Shown one piece after another: positions 1-11,553 of a DNA stretch of 64,000 nucleotides; positions within the stretch are counted from its first letter, which is position 1; the number at the start of each line of letters is the position of its first letter. The DNA comes from Sympetrum striolatum (lineage: Eukaryota > Arthropoda > Insecta > Odonata > Libellulidae). The DNA lies in the NCBI GenBank assembly GCA_947579665.1, contig OX388349.1, positions 71,924,841 through 71,988,840 of the forward strand, given 5' to 3'. Position numbers and translations under genes: made by a program. Below the pieces are notes generated by a model that worked only from the letters and a program-made list of their open reading frames with translations, made no database searches and was not told the DNA's origin.

Positions 1-73
1 TGTTTTAGAAGAGGAGCGGATAGTAACGAATGTTTTTCAAAACACTCAACATCGCACCGATGTTTTGGAAGAG
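1..73. repeat. 60-bp satellite, end of an array running in from the left
   Basis: The first 73 bases match the unit of the tandem array at 1,437-2,118 (GATGTTTTAGAAGAGGAGCG, then AACGAATGTTTTTCAAAACA). The match stops abruptly where the modular repeat begins. Confidence 0.75.
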
Positions 74-1020
74 ATTTTTAGATTTAGATTTTCTCCATAA
101 AGATACATTGCGGGGATTTTCGAAAATTGTTTTGAGGCACTTTCCGGTAAAGTAGAGTGTTGAAATTCGAGGTATCGCTGGAGGCCGTGCGTATCCGATG
201 AAAACTATTAAGACATCATCGAAGATTATCCTTGGTTCGACGCTAGGTCAGGGCAAATATTCTCCCATTTAATTTACATTGAGATTTTTTTGAATCACTT
301 CCCGATAAGATGGAAACTTGAAACTCGGCATGTAGATAGAGATCGTAAATATCGTTTATGTACGTTGTTGAACGTTTCGCTGATTGTCCTTGGTTCGATT
401 CATTTATTTACATTCCTCAATGCATTTCTTATGGAGATAACAGGAACAAATTTTAGGTACTTCCCGGCATGATATCGACTTCAAACTTTGCAATAAATAA
501 AATCAAGTCTTAAAAAGTCTTAAGGTCTGTTCACAGCTACCAATAAGTCCTGGGTTCGATACTAGGGGCCTCTAAAATTTATAATTGTTAGGATGTTTAA
601 GAATTTTTTGAAGCTCTTCCTGATAATATAGAAACTTAAAACTAGGCATGTAAATAAATATCATAGATTCATTTCAAATACGTGTTTTAGCATTCCTTGA
701 TCGTCCTTGGTTCGATCCCAGAAAGCCATTTACATTGCCCTATGTATTTCAGATGGGGATAATGGAGTCTTATTTCAGGACCTTCCCGGTATGAGATGAA
801 CTTCAAACTTAGCATTCCTAACAGGTTATAGTAGCCCATTTGCATCCGCTAATAGGTCCTAGGTTCGACGCCAGGCGTCTCCAAAAATTAAAAATTGCTA
901 TGATTTTTAAATTTTTTATACCTCATCCCAATGACATTGAAACTCAAAACTTGCAATGTGAATAAAGATTAGAAATACATTTTATATGCTTGCAGTATGT
1001 AAGTATCTTTTACTCGTACC
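74..1020 (+). repeat. Modular T-arm-containing repeat, copy A
   Basis: Five GGTTCGA motifs at about 235, 393, 554, 710 and 863 are spaced 153-161 bp and set in CCTTGGTTCGAT/CCTGGGTTCGAT contexts. The module pair seen once in other copies occurs twice here. The copy ends with the family's hairpin (GCTTGCAGTATGTAAG at 988-1003) and TTTTACTCGTA. It lies between two blocks of the 60-bp satellite. The 5' end of the element is missing. Confidence 0.7.
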
Positions 1021-1022
1021 TA

Positions 1023-1430
1023 TACATTCATATATACACATATTCATAGGGGATCAAATTTCTAACCATGTGCCACTGACTTGAAATTTTTACGGCGTAG
1101 TGGCCATAACGTGTAACCTCCAGAAAAAAGCCAACTTTGAACCTCAGTGTCATGGGTTCGATTCCAGAAGGCCCCAAAGTCACAATGTTCTCCATAAAGA
1201 TACATGGTGGGGATTTTCGAAAATTTTTAAATAATACTTCCCGGATAGGTAGAAAATCAAAATTGAAGGAGCTTACAGATATGGTCATGATCTATCGAAA
1301 ACATGAATGACTTCTAATGAGAACCTCCTGGGTTCGATGCTAGGACGATACAAAAATTTTGTATTTAAAAAACATAGGGTTAGTTTTTCATTATTTTTTT
1401 GATGCACATATCAAAATGATAGGAGGTTCT
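1023..1430 (+). repeat. Modular repeat, copy B (5' part only)
   Basis: Starts in a TATATACACATATTCATA tract and carries module 1 (GGTTCGATTCCAGAAGGCCC near 1,155) and module 2 (GGTTCGATGCTAGGAC near 1,331), then breaks off before the satellite. Module 1 has a tRNA-like layout: TAGTGGCCATAACGTG resembles a D-arm, and TGAACCTCAGTGTCATGGG followed by TTCGATTCC resembles the anticodon 3' side plus T-arm. Confidence 0.65.
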
Positions 1431-1436
1431 CGCTCC

Positions 1437-2118
1437 GCTAGAAGATGCATCGACTCGATGTTTTCAAAACACTCAACATCGCACCGATGTTTTAGATGAG
1501 GAGCGGGGAGTAACTAATGTTATCAAAACACTCAACATCGCACCGATGTTTTAGAAGAGGATTGGGAAGTAACGAATGTTATCAAAACACTCAAAATCGC
1601 ACCGATGTTTTAGAATAGGAGCGGGTGGTAACGAATGTTTTTCAAAACACTCAAAATCGCACCGATGTTTTAGAATAGGAGCGGGTGGTAACGAATGTTT
1701 TTCAAAACACTAAAAATCGCACCGATGTTTTAGAATAGGAGCGGGTAGGAACGAATGTTTTTCAAAACACTCAAAATCGCACCGATGTTTTAGAATAGGA
1801 GTGGGTAGTAAGGAATGTTTTTCAAAACACTCAAAATCGCACCGATGTTTTAGAATAGGAGCGGGTAGCAACGAATGTTTTTCAAAACACTCAAAATCGC
1901 ACCGATGTTTTAGAATAGGAGCGGGTAGTAAGGAATGTTTTTCAAAACACTAAAAATCGCACCGATGTTTTAGAATAGGAGCGGGTGGTAACGAATGTTT
2001 TTCAAAACACTCAAAATCGCACCGATGTTTTAGAAGAGGAGCGGGTAGTAAGGAATGTTTTTCAAAACACTCAACATCGCACCGATGTTTTAGAAGAGGA
2101 GCGGGTAGCAACAAATGT
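1437..2118. repeat. 60-bp satellite array, about 11 units
   Basis: Near-identical units at exactly 60-bp spacing from about 1,600 to 2,100 (first two units 58-62 bp). Core: CAAAACACTCAAAATCGCAC followed by CGATGTTTTAGAATAGGAGC. Units differ by a few substitutions (GGTAGT/GGTGGT; TCAACATC/TCAAAATC). Each unit contains a short dyad, GTTTTTCAAAAC. The 60-bp period is a multiple of three, which keeps a spurious minus-strand frame open. Confidence 0.9.
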
Positions 2119-2504
2119 TTTTGGTTGACCAATAAATGCATTGCTTATGAGTATCACAAGCCTTTTTAAGAATACAAATGAACCTTATGCCATCAATCAT
2201 TCGTGTGTAGGGAAACAAGTAAAGGTAAAAACAGGGTGACAAATGTTTTCCTACGTTTACTACCATCGCTCCATCGGTGGAGTGATACGCACACAGCGAT
2301 TCATTTTACGCCTGTACGATATACAACACTTAAAATTCATTTCCTAATTCGTATTATGCGTTCATTTGTCGATCATTTCAATCGTTGCCGAAGCTTTCAA
2401 GTTTGTAAGATACAAATTTTAATACATCAACATTCTTATCTATTTGAAAACTATGCTATGAGTGAAAATAACCTTAAGTGCTATAAAATTCGATTGTTCA
2501 TGTT

Positions 2505-2990
2505 TCATTTATCTATCTATTATATATGAAGATGCTTCTCCGGATACTTTCATGTATCCATATATATAGAGAGGATACAAATTCACAGGCTAAACCATTT
2601 GCGTCAGTGACTAGAAATTTTTACAACCTATTGGCCATAACGTGAAAAATTGCGATTTTGTACCTCATGGGTTCGATTCCAGAGGGCCCCAAAGTCCCGA
2701 TTTTTCCCCTTTAAAAGCATTTCTTTGATTTTCGGGATTAAAAGAAATACTTCCCGGATTGGTAGAGAATCGAAACTCAAGGAGCATATATATATGGTCA
2801 TGATCTATAGAAAACATGAATGATCTTTACAGAAAATATCCTGGGTTCGATGCTAAAACAATGCAAAAATCTGCCCTTTAAAATAGATTGAGGTAGTATT
2901 TCTTTATATTTTTGATGCACTTATCGAAACGATAGGAACTTCTTGCTTTCCAAGAAGATGTATATTAAGACTCGGTTTAAATGATTAATA
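2505..2990 (+). repeat. Modular repeat, copy C (5' part only)
   Basis: Begins with the family's terminal segment (TCTATTATATATGAAGATGC then TTCTCCGGATAC), followed by GAGAGGATACAAATTCACAG, module 1 (near 2,677) and module 2 (near 2,845), and ends without the 3' part. Preceded at 2,119-2,504 by AT-rich sequence with no recognised feature. Confidence 0.65.
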
Positions 2991-3734
2991 TTATATTATT
3001 AAGAGAAAATTAATTGTCACCATTATTTCAAAAACATTACTTTATATTTTATTCTAAAGCCTAGTGATAAGAAGTGCCTTAAAATGTATGGGAATTATAT
3101 AAGGGTCATATTTTAGATTGATAAAGATACTATCAAATGGTAGGAAAAATTTGTTCCGAAGTATTTCATCAACAAATTCAAAGGTTAGGTTGAAATGAAA
3201 ATTTAAAGAACGGTTATTAAAATTTAGCTGTTCACGTGACAAGAAAAATGTAAATTGGAAAGCTGATTATTTCATTCCAAAGCTCTTGGTAAATTACGTA
3301 AGTAACTTACTTGTAATTGTATTCAACTATTTCTTTGAAAAGAAATTGACACTGAAATGTAATCAATTATATTTCACTCAAAGTAACTGTATTCGAGCCC
3401 AAAAACTTGTGAGTACTTGAGTTTGATAGTCACCACATTTCTTCCTCTTTTTCTTCTATATGTATTATTCTATATTCTTCGCTCATAAAGTCACCATTCC
3501 CTTGCTTTGGAAATGCCCAGGGTAAAATTTTCGTTTTGGATTGTTCTTTATCTACAACATGTCGGAAGTTTTGTCTAGATATCTTCAGTATCAAGGGAGA
3601 TATAGAATTAATCCAAAACGTTAATTTTACCATGCCCAGAATTCCGATTCCATTCTTTCCATCGTCTTCTTAATTAATAAAATAATGTCGTCAATCCTAA
3701 CTAGCTGGAATTTCGTACAACCCATCTTAAAAGA

Positions 3735-3860
3735 AAAACACTCGATACATCGAAACATCGATGTTTTTTTTCGATGTTTAATGAGTGAGTGGTGAGTACT
3801 TTTATAAACATCGATACATCGACCACTCGATGTTTTTTGGACGATGTGGCATCCCTAATT
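3735..3860. repeat. AACATCGATG-rich inverted/direct repeat
   Basis: Two related segments, ACTCGATACATCGAAACATC and AACATCGATACATCGACCAC, flank AGTGAGTGGTGAGTAC. Each leads into CGATGTTTTTT, so the region folds back on itself. It ends TGTGGCATCCCTA. It could be the end of an unclassified DNA transposon. The rest of 2,991-3,930 shows no gene. Confidence 0.4.
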
Positions 3861-4177
3861 CATGGCAATTTTATCGAAACTAGCTTGTTTAATTAGAAGT
3901 TCTAGCAGATTCGTGTAGGTGGCAGTTACGTCCACTACCAGGGTTGCCAGATAGGGCGGATTTCCGCGAATTGGGCTATCTTCAGGTGCTCAGGGGCGGG
4001 TTTGAAAGTCCCAATGGCGGTATTCCGCCCAATGGGCGGGTTGCTGATTCAATGACCGTGATTTGGGCTACCTTCGAAAACTGCAACCAACTGCGACTAC
4101 GTTTTTTTTCGAGCGCAATTATTCTAATATTCAGTCTCACGGTTCTTCCGTTCCTCCCCCCGAAAAGCAAATAAGCA

Positions 4178-4646
4178 CCGTAATTTTCCATTGTTAGTAC
4201 GCAGATACGGCGGTAGCTACGCCCCTGACAAACATCATTTTTTTATTCGGGCTGTAGATGACATTTGAAGTAAATAACTCAAGATATATATATATAGGTA
4301 TTCTGAATTCACGTTTTATTCTGAAAAGAACACTGCTGCATATTAATAAAATTATTTAATTAAAACAAAAATTCAGAGGGGAAGAACCTGTTACTGATAG
4401 ATCGTCACATTGAGAAATCAAAGGTAAGAGCAAGGGAGAAAGCCATCCATTAGCAGCATTCCATGCTTGCGCGGTGATCTGTCGGGTGCTGATGGCTGAT
4501 GACCATACGCGAATAACAGCGTAGAATTCCATTCTCTAAAAGCCAAATGCGTATTATACATGGTGATAAGAAAATTCTCACATTGCGCTTGTAATAACGA
4601 GGGTGCGTCTTATAGTGGGTGCGTATTATAATTGGAAAATTACGGT
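4178..4646. mobile_element. MITE with ACCGTAATTTTCCA termini
   Basis: Left end ACCGTAATTTTCCATTGT and right end ATTGGAAAATTACGGT are inverted repeats. Subterminal motifs GGTGCGTCTTATAGTGGG and GTGCGTATTATA lie at the right. TA follows the right end, but the left flank reads GC, so the target duplication is not conserved. It interrupts a sequence that is itself duplicated imperfectly on both sides (GACCGTGATTTGGGC near 4,046; GACCGCGATTTGGGC near 4,731). Confidence 0.55.
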
Positions 4647-4861
4647 ACATTGTTCATGGAAAATGGAAAGTAGCCGCTAGCGCGATTAATGCGGTGCTTA
4701 CAGCTGAAGGGGCTCATTGTGGATTATATGACCGCGATTTGGGCTTTCTCAGATTACCCTAACAATGTTCCTTTTTCCAGCGCAGTTGTTCTTACATGCG
4801 GACATTGTATCCTTCTTCGCCTAGCGTGCCTACATCGTGTCATTAAAAAAACGAATCCAGG

Positions 4862-5045
4862 TAAAAATGTCACAGGTAAAAATGCCACGGTAAAAATGCC
4901 ACGGTAAAAATGTCACGGGTAAAAATGCCACGGGCAAAAATGCCACGGTAAAAATGTCACGGTAAAAATGCCACGGTAAAAATGCCACGGGTAAAAATGC
5001 CACGGTAAAAATGCCACAGGTGAAAATGCCACGGTAAAATTGTCA
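4862..5045. repeat. Array of GGTAAAAATGCCACGG units (left arm of an inverted pair)
   Basis: About a dozen units of a 14-17-bp repeat, GGTAAAAATGYCACGG, in direct orientation. The inverse orientation of the same unit occurs at 9,965-10,083, starting with the same run (GGTAAAAATGTCACAGG then TAAAAATGCCACGG when read inward). The arrangement resembles foldback-type elements whose inverted termini are tandem arrays. A short stretch of the same repeat resumes on the far side of the LINE (about 7,905-7,935). Confidence 0.7.
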
Positions 5046-7920
5046 GTAAGTAAGTAAGTATATGTTCATAATATACATACAATAAGGTAAAAGATAATAC
5101 ATACATACAATAATATAATAGGTAATACATACATACAATAATATAAATAATACATAATGTACATAATATGATAATAAACATTCATTAGCAAATATTTTAA
5201 CAAAGTATTTGAACCTGCATTAAAAACATTTACATATTTTATACCATGTTTGCACATACCCTTCTAAATGCTTTTTCATTTTCTAATTTTCTGATCCATT
5301 CAGGAAGACTATTAAAAAGATTAAACCCATCAATTATTAATGATTTCTTTAAGAAATTAGTTTTAAACTTATGAATTTTTAAATTTGATTGCTGTCTAGT
5401 TGCATATTTATGATAGTCACTATTACATGTTATCTGTTTAGATTTAACATGTATGTAACATTTTATACACTAACTATAGTACATGTAAAGAAATTCTTTC
5501 TTCAATTTTCCTCCACTGAAGGGCGCTAAGCATTGTTTGAATTGGAGTGTATTTTCCACATCCTAGAATGACTCTCATTGCCCTATTTTGTAGCTTCTGT
5601 AATATTTTCATGTAGTTTTTACAGATTCCATACAGAACTGAAGAACAATAATCGAAGTGAGGAGAAATAATTGTTTTGTATATGAGACTCGAGTGAAGAT
5701 CTTTGTCCATGGGCTTAAGTATCTACTTATTCCTAATAAATACCCAATTTGTTTGCCTATTTTTTTACAATATAGTCTACATAACTCTTGAAATTCGAAT
5801 GGGAGTCTATAAATACTTCTAGATATTTTATTTCATTCACAAAATCTAGCGCACTACTATCAAAAAGGATTAAGGGTCTATTTTGGTCATCTAGAATTGC
5901 ATTCTTTCTTATGGTTGATGGTATAATTAATATGCATTTGGTCACATTCAGCTTGAGTTAGTTTAGCTTAAGCCAGGTGCTCAAGTTGGCAAGGGCAGAA
6001 TTGATTTTATTACATACTTTTTCATACGCCCCCACAGATGCAGATATTAATGTGTCATCGGCAAAAAAAAATCACAAATACATAATTTAATTGTAATGAA
6101 AGATCATTAATCTAAAGGATAAATAGTAATGGCCCCATAATTGCCCCTTGAGGAATACCCAAATTGTTGAAAATTTCACCTGAGGTTAAGTTGTTATACC
6201 TTGTTTTCTGTTCTCTATTGCTCAGATAGCTTTTTATTAGTTCCACAGCTGCATTTCCAAAACCATATTTTGTTAATTTTTCTACCAGTAGGTCCCTGTC
6301 AGTAGTTTAAAAAGCCCTTTTAAAATCGAACATAATTAAAACTGTAGTCTTTCCATCATCTGCCATTTTTCACTATTTAGAAAAAACAAGTTGGATGGCA
6401 GTTTCACAAGAAAAAGTCTTCCTGAAGGCAGATTGATTTGTGCATAATATGTTATTTTTCTCAACATATTCAATTATCTGTTCATGGAGTATTATTTCTA
6501 AAATAATCATATTTTGGTAAACAATTTACTGGTCTCAGATCTTGGGAATCAAGAGGATTTTTTTTTCTTTGGAATAGGTGTAACTAGAGATGTCTTCCAG
6601 GACTCAGGAAAAGTACCTTGTCTGATTGAGATATTTACAATCTTCAGTAACAAAGCCCCTCATTCATCAAATGTATCTGATATTAAATTTGCTGTAATGC
6701 GATCAGGTGCACTTTTCTTGTTATTTAGGGAACATACAACTTTGTGTAATTTAAATAAATCTATCTCTTTGAACTCAAAAAACTAACACTGTGATTTTGA
6801 AATGTAATATCCTATACAGTAAGCTTTTCAGCTTGAGATACCTTGGATATAGAGTTTACAATATCTACAACACTATTTACAAAGAAATTATTCAGGCAAT
6901 CATTTTCAGCTTAAGATTCATAACCAACTATTTTTACTTTCAGAGATTCCCCTTTTGCGATTTTACAACCATCTAAGAATTTAATAGTTTTCCACATTTG
7001 TTTTGGCTCATATTTTGAATTTTCAATTTCAATGTATCTTTTCTTTTCACTGTCTATTATAACCCCACACTTATTCCTTAATGATTTATAACTGTTCCAA
7101 TCTTCTGTATTGTTAGTGAGTTTTGCCCTTTGGCATGCAAGATTTCTAAGTTTACAAACTTTTTTCACTTCATCAGTAAACCAAGGCAGATCTTTACCAT
7201 TTTTCTGATGAATTATTTTTGCTGGAACAAATTTATCAACTGCATTTAATAGGTTTCCCACAAATTGATTTGATATTTCATTCAGATTAAAATTTCCCCA
7301 ATTACATGTCTTTAGGTAGCCTTTCAGTTCCTCCATATTACATTTATCCCATAACTTAATTTCTCTTGGTTCCACTGAATGTTGTATGTATTCATTAATA
7401 TTTTAAAAAATCACACTCAATAGTTAGTAATTCATGGTCACTAATTTTTGTTATGGCAGGTTTTATTACCAATAACTTTTTTGGTTTGAAATTACTAAGT
7501 CAATCATTGTTTTACTCGTTCTTGTAACTCTAATGAAGTATTTGACAAATTTCTTTAAACCAAAGCTTTGAATCACATTTATCAATTTAATAGAATAGGT
7601 AGAAATGTTCTTCATGTCAATATTAAAATCACCAATCAGGATACATTTACCACTCTAGTTTTTCAACTATCCATTCATCTAAGAAATTAATAAAATTATT
7701 AACTGATGATCCTGGTGATCGATATAAAGTATAAACATAATAAATGCCTTTCAATGTTTTTAGCTTAGTACCTTAAATCCATACACTTAAATTCATAATT
7801 CTATTTTCTACTATTCCATAATTAATATAATTTCTAATATAAATACACCCACCTGTATGTTTTCTATGATATAAGCACACTTCACAGTTATATCCATGTA
7901 TGTCACAGTAAAATTCCCAT
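5046..7920 (-). pseudogene. Degenerate Jockey/I-like non-LTR retrotransposon
   Basis: Read on the minus strand: an endonuclease C-terminal motif (near 7,610-7,500; SFGLKKFVKYFIRVTR then TSKTMIDLV), a linker with KDLPWFTDEVKKVCKLRNLA (7,375-6,911), reverse-transcriptase blocks LGIPQGAIMGPLLF (near 6,165-6,125) and FADDTLIS (near 6,065), TKCILIIPS (5,945), and the post-RT block SPHFDYCSSVLYGICK (5,660). Frameshifts and stops are numerous, including one in an A-run beside FADD. The 3' end abuts TACTTACTTACT (5,045-5,060), a short microsatellite tail as in many such LINEs. It is inserted in the 16-bp repeat array. Confidence 0.8.
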
Positions 7921-9964
7921 AGTGAAAATGTCACTATCTACAAATACACAATGTCTACTTAATTCAAAAGGTTGGCAGAGGAATAACCTCTTTTTTCAAC
8001 GTTAACATAAATTTCTGCATCATTTCTGCAAGATTTTTTTAACAATATTTCACGAAGCCTCAGGTTTCTTTTATGTTACCTTTGTTTTTACCTAAAATTC
8101 GAAAGTGCTATAGGGTGTATCCTATGTTACACTCAAAATATATATTTCTTAATTTTTTTGGTATGTATCACAGCAGGGGCGTAACCAGGATTTGACTAAG
8201 GGGGGAGTCCAAAGCCATGTCGTAAACACAGAATTGCCTTTAGGTAATTCAGGGGCAGGAAAGCTTTCGCCCAACATGCATAGGAAATGGATGCTTATTC
8301 ATATTTCTCTTTATATCTTGTGAGTTATTAGTGAAATGTGGAACTGCATTTTTGTAAACATTCACATAACTATTTTTGTTTTTTTTTTAGGTGTCAATGA
8401 ATGAGCATTTCATAAACGCTGCAGTTATTGTTTGTCATAGTATGCGATAATTATTAAGAATATGAAGAGAGAAAAAACTATTGGGGGGGAAAATGGTTCT
8501 TAATTGAAACAAAACATAGGGTAAATTGTTTTACTACTTGTTTTCAATCAGAGATTCTGGAAAATGGAAACATTTCACATAATGTTCAACATCAGGGTCT
8601 CGGAGATCTTCTCTTAACCTTCTCGGTAATGGGTGGATGTAGAAACAAACTAGTCTCGTTCTTAAGTTCTCGGTAGAAGATTTCACAAGTTATTAATCAT
8701 GTCAACAACTTATCGATCAACTCTTTAAGAATAAATTTTCAATGTTAACATGTAAGATGCTATTATTTATATTATGTAATTAATATGAAAACAATGGTGC
8801 ATGGAAATAGGGCATGGTTGTGTGGAAGACCAATCTCCGATCTTGGTTCCACGGGTGATCTGTTTCGTGTACATAAACCCAATGAAGCACACTTTTGAAC
8901 CTCGTTTATTACTTCCGATGACTTCAATGGAAGAAATCATAAAACTAAATTCTGCTAAAATGCAAAATATCCTTTATGGAGACAATAATTTCTTAGGTGA
9001 TACGGTGTCACAGCAATATCTTCCGTGGTTACAAAATTAAATGTAGGAGCGTTTGAGTTGCGAGTCATGACAGCTTTCACCCCTACTCTCTTCAAAGCTA
9101 CATTGTATTCAATGATACATTGTACATACATTGCGATCTTGTATTGGTTTTAGAATCTCATAGATGACTCGCATCGACTTTCTTTGTATTTATGGTTCAG
9201 ATGACTCTCGAACTCTAACGTTTACGAGTTTAGTATAGTTTTTAAACTATTGGAGAAATTTCAACTTGTAATAAACAAGAAAAGAATAGTTATGGTGAAT
9301 AATGTTAGAAGGTTCCACAAAGTAAAGACTGAAATAGTTCATTATGTATTTGACTAGAAAAGATTCTAGTTTTACCATAGGATTCAACTAAATTATACAG
9401 ACGAGACTATGTAATATCGTTCAAATCAAATAAGGAACAACAACCAACAAGCTGGTCTTCGCAAAACCATGCCGTTCAAGATAAACGCTACGTCGACACG
9501 AGTGGTTTGATACCCATCTCTCATCACTAATTTAAATGTGCATCTCATCCCCCTCGTTTCCTCTCCTTCCGCGACTTAAACTATTTTAATTCGCTGCGGC
9601 GAGTAATCTTGTAGCAATCAAGGAGGTTCGTAGGGATCGTAGCTATCGTCTTATCCCATTCATCCTATGATGCGGATAGTGCACTGTTTGTTTTGGACGT
9701 AAAAAAGATAAAAATGCATAAAAATTTATTTCAATCCAGCCAATAGTTACAACAATAATAAATTACGGCGTGAGTGATAGTCATGACGTTGTCAAAACGG
9801 TTTTAAACATTGCCATAACGGTGAATAATTGCATTATTGCGTAAATATGGTTGAAATATAACAAACATTATTGCATTCTATACAGGAGTAACTAGAACAA
9901 TATGAGCCATTGTCAAAATGGTCTTTAACATTGTCAAAATGGTAATGTCCCCCCGTGAAAATTC

Positions 9965-10083
9965 TGCTGTGACATTTTTACCGCCCACCGAATTCCAGTG
10001 TGGCATATTTACCGTGGCATTTTTACCTATCAAAAAGTGTGACATTTTTACCGTGGCATTTTTACCTGTGACATTTTTACCGC
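9965..10083. repeat. Inverted arm of the 16-bp repeat array
   Basis: Contains GTGACATTTTTACCGCCCAC, GTGGCATATTTACC, GTGGCATTTTTACC and GTGACATTTTTACCGCGCAC, the reverse complement of the units at 4,862-5,045. Spacing is less regular than in the left arm, with unique segments between units. Confidence 0.65.
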
Positions 10084-10123
10084 GCACCAAAAAAACAAGT
10101 TTCAAGTGCCTTTATACAGGTGT

Positions 10124-10615
10124 TGCAGTAGCGCAGCCAGGATTTGCCAATTGGGGGGGGGTCCAAGGCAGCCCAGAAACCGAAAAATGTCTAACTTACA
10201 GGGGCTAGTTTATTCATGCCCGCTTCTTACTAAAAATATGTCAAATCTTTCAAAAAATAAATGCATCGAAAACTAAAAGAGTTTAATGCTTATGAGGCCA
10301 TCTTATTAAAATTTCCAAGATAGTAGTTTACATAAGTGTTTACATTGGAAACTTGTCAGCAGTGTTGTTTGGATTTCTAGTTAGGACGAGTCCAATATCT
10401 ATTAAAAACTTATTTTTTTCTATGCTGAAATTTTTTAGTGCTGTAGATATACGAGTCTTTGAGAGTTCTTTCCTCCAAGAGGTTGCCAAGCGAGAGAAGG
10501 AAAAAAATAGTTACGATTATTTGGCATGCGATATAAAACGTCTCAATAGATCACCACATTGGCGCACCCATGCTTATTTGAATATCTTTCTTTATTAGGC
10601 TATATCATCAGCAGC
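10124..10615. mobile_element. End fragment of the hAT family found complete at 26,385-28,578
   Basis: Starts with CAGTAGCGCAGCCAGGATTT and follows the reverse complement of 28,578 down to about 28,065, through shared landmarks: ACAGGGGCTAGT, TTCATGCCCGCT, GATAGTAGTTTACATAAG, TATTTGGCATGCGATATAAA and TATATCATCAGCAG. The match then stops at the start of the hAT transposase segment. Two open frames in it (10,353-10,598 and the start of 10,559-10,831) come from this non-coding repeat. Confidence 0.7.
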
Positions 10616-11165
10616 TTTCTTATGAGAGCACTGGGCACACTGTCTCTTCATGAGGCTTGTCCTGAAGCTGTCGATCCATCAGAAATCGACGTTGTGAGGT
10701 TTTGGACATGTGTTCGGAACCTCAGAAATGCAGCGAAAGAACAGACATACAAGGATCTTGCTGATTTTGCCATAAAAGCGCTTACCCTACCGATAAGCAA
10801 CGCCCCATCGCAGAAAGAGTCTTCAGCGTAATGAACGCTGTAAAGACAAAGCCGAGGACCAGAATGAAGACTATTATGCTGGAATCAATTTTGCAAATCC
10901 GTATTCATCTAAAAGTAAGTATAATACCAGCATTCTACTGAAAATAAATTGAGAAATTATATTGCCATTTTACAATTTTCCAAGTCCAAAACATAGTAAT
11001 TCCTAAAGCACTTTCAAATTTTGATTAGGTCAGTAACGTTTGCTGCGATCACTTTACTCCCTCCGAGGAGAGAGCTATTTCGCTATTCATCACCGAAGTG
11101 AAGAGAACGGAGACGACCTCTTTGAAGCATTAATAATGTTTGACGAGGAAAGAACTGATCCATGA
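10616..11165 (+). pseudogene. hAT transposase C-terminal (dimerisation) region, two exons, frameshifted
   Basis: YKDLADFAIKALTLPISNAP continues, after a one-base frameshift near 10,810, as AERVFSVMNAVKTKPRTRM then LESILQIRIHLK. This is the conserved hAT C-terminal signature of the KIAA1586/ZMYM-like group. A GTAAGT donor at 10,915 and TTAG acceptor at 11,028 define an intron, and the last exon (NVCCDHFTPS ... LFEALIMFDEE) ends at 11,165. The N-terminus and catalytic core are absent. It ends about 365 bp from the right terminus of the enclosing hAT element, a normal distance. Confidence 0.7.
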
Positions 11166-11547
11166 AAAGAATATATCGGAAACTGTACTGTAAAAAGTTT
11201 TATTGTTCATTTACATTTTGTAATTATTTAGTTAAGAATATATGTCAGTTGAATGTGCAATAAGTGTTTATATCCTAATGACTCATGGTTAATAAAAGAA
11301 TATTGTTTCAATTAATAATTCTGAAAAATTATTTAATTCTTCATATTCTTAATGTACCAAAATGAATATGCTTCATGCATTCACTTGCGAAATAAAGGTC
11401 TTAAGATGTTTATTTTGATATATATTTATATGAATTTCCCATATGCCGTTTGAAGGTGAACATTGGGCGGATTTGGGCTATCTCAGCGCGATCTGGAGGC
11501 GGTTTTTTCGGATCTGGATCTGGCAACCCTGTCCACTACACCAACAA

Positions 11548-11553
11548 CACGTG
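11548..11553. promoter_or_regulatory. CACGTG E-box in the SDAD1 proximal upstream region
   Basis: A palindromic CACGTG lies about 100 bp upstream of the SDAD1 ATG, within the only host sequence left between the gene and the upstream hAT element. Myc/Max-type factors bind such E-boxes at ribosome-biogenesis genes in animals. Function here is inference from one motif. Two upstream ATGs lie close by (about 11558 and 11585), so the transcription start is uncertain. Confidence 0.35.

Larger units (their letters stand above)
3939..11531 (+). mobile_element. 7.6-kb composite hAT element with perfect 8-bp target duplication
   Basis: The ends share the 14-bp inverted repeat CAGGGTTGCCAGAT. They are flanked by identical 8-bp direct repeats, TCCACTAC at 3931-3938 and 11532-11539. 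The 8-bp duplication and CAGGG-type termini are hAT hallmarks. A hAT transposase C-terminus is encoded near the right end, in the usual place. Nested inside are a MITE (4,178-4,646), inverted arrays of a 16-bp repeat, a LINE (5,046-7,920) and an end fragment of a second hAT family (10,124-10,615). Stretches at 7,940-9,900 hold only relics, including a lone hAT-like terminus CAGGGGCGTAACCAGG at 8,174. Confidence 0.85.

Noticed and set aside
1094..1172. tRNA-like module considered as a functional tRNA gene
   Set aside because: D-arm-like and T-arm-like parts are visible, but the acceptor stem and anticodon arm do not pair convincingly and the same module recurs in repeats.
1437..2118. Regular array considered as a CRISPR array
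   Set aside because: Whole units repeat with no unique spacers, and the genome is eukaryotic.
1950..2141. 63-codon minus-strand frame with a 20-residue repeat over the satellite
   Set aside because: The 60-bp repeat period is divisible by three, so the frame stays open automatically. No start context, splice sites or known protein repeat.
4226..8174. CTACGCCCCTG at 4,216-4,226 and CAGGGGCGTAACC at 8,174 as two ends of one hAT element
   Set aside because: The termini face outward from each other, so they cannot bound the sequence between them.
8801..9040. 79-codon frame inside the composite hAT element
   Set aside because: No motif or homology recognised; no splice context. It may be a decayed part of transposon coding sequence but that cannot be supported.
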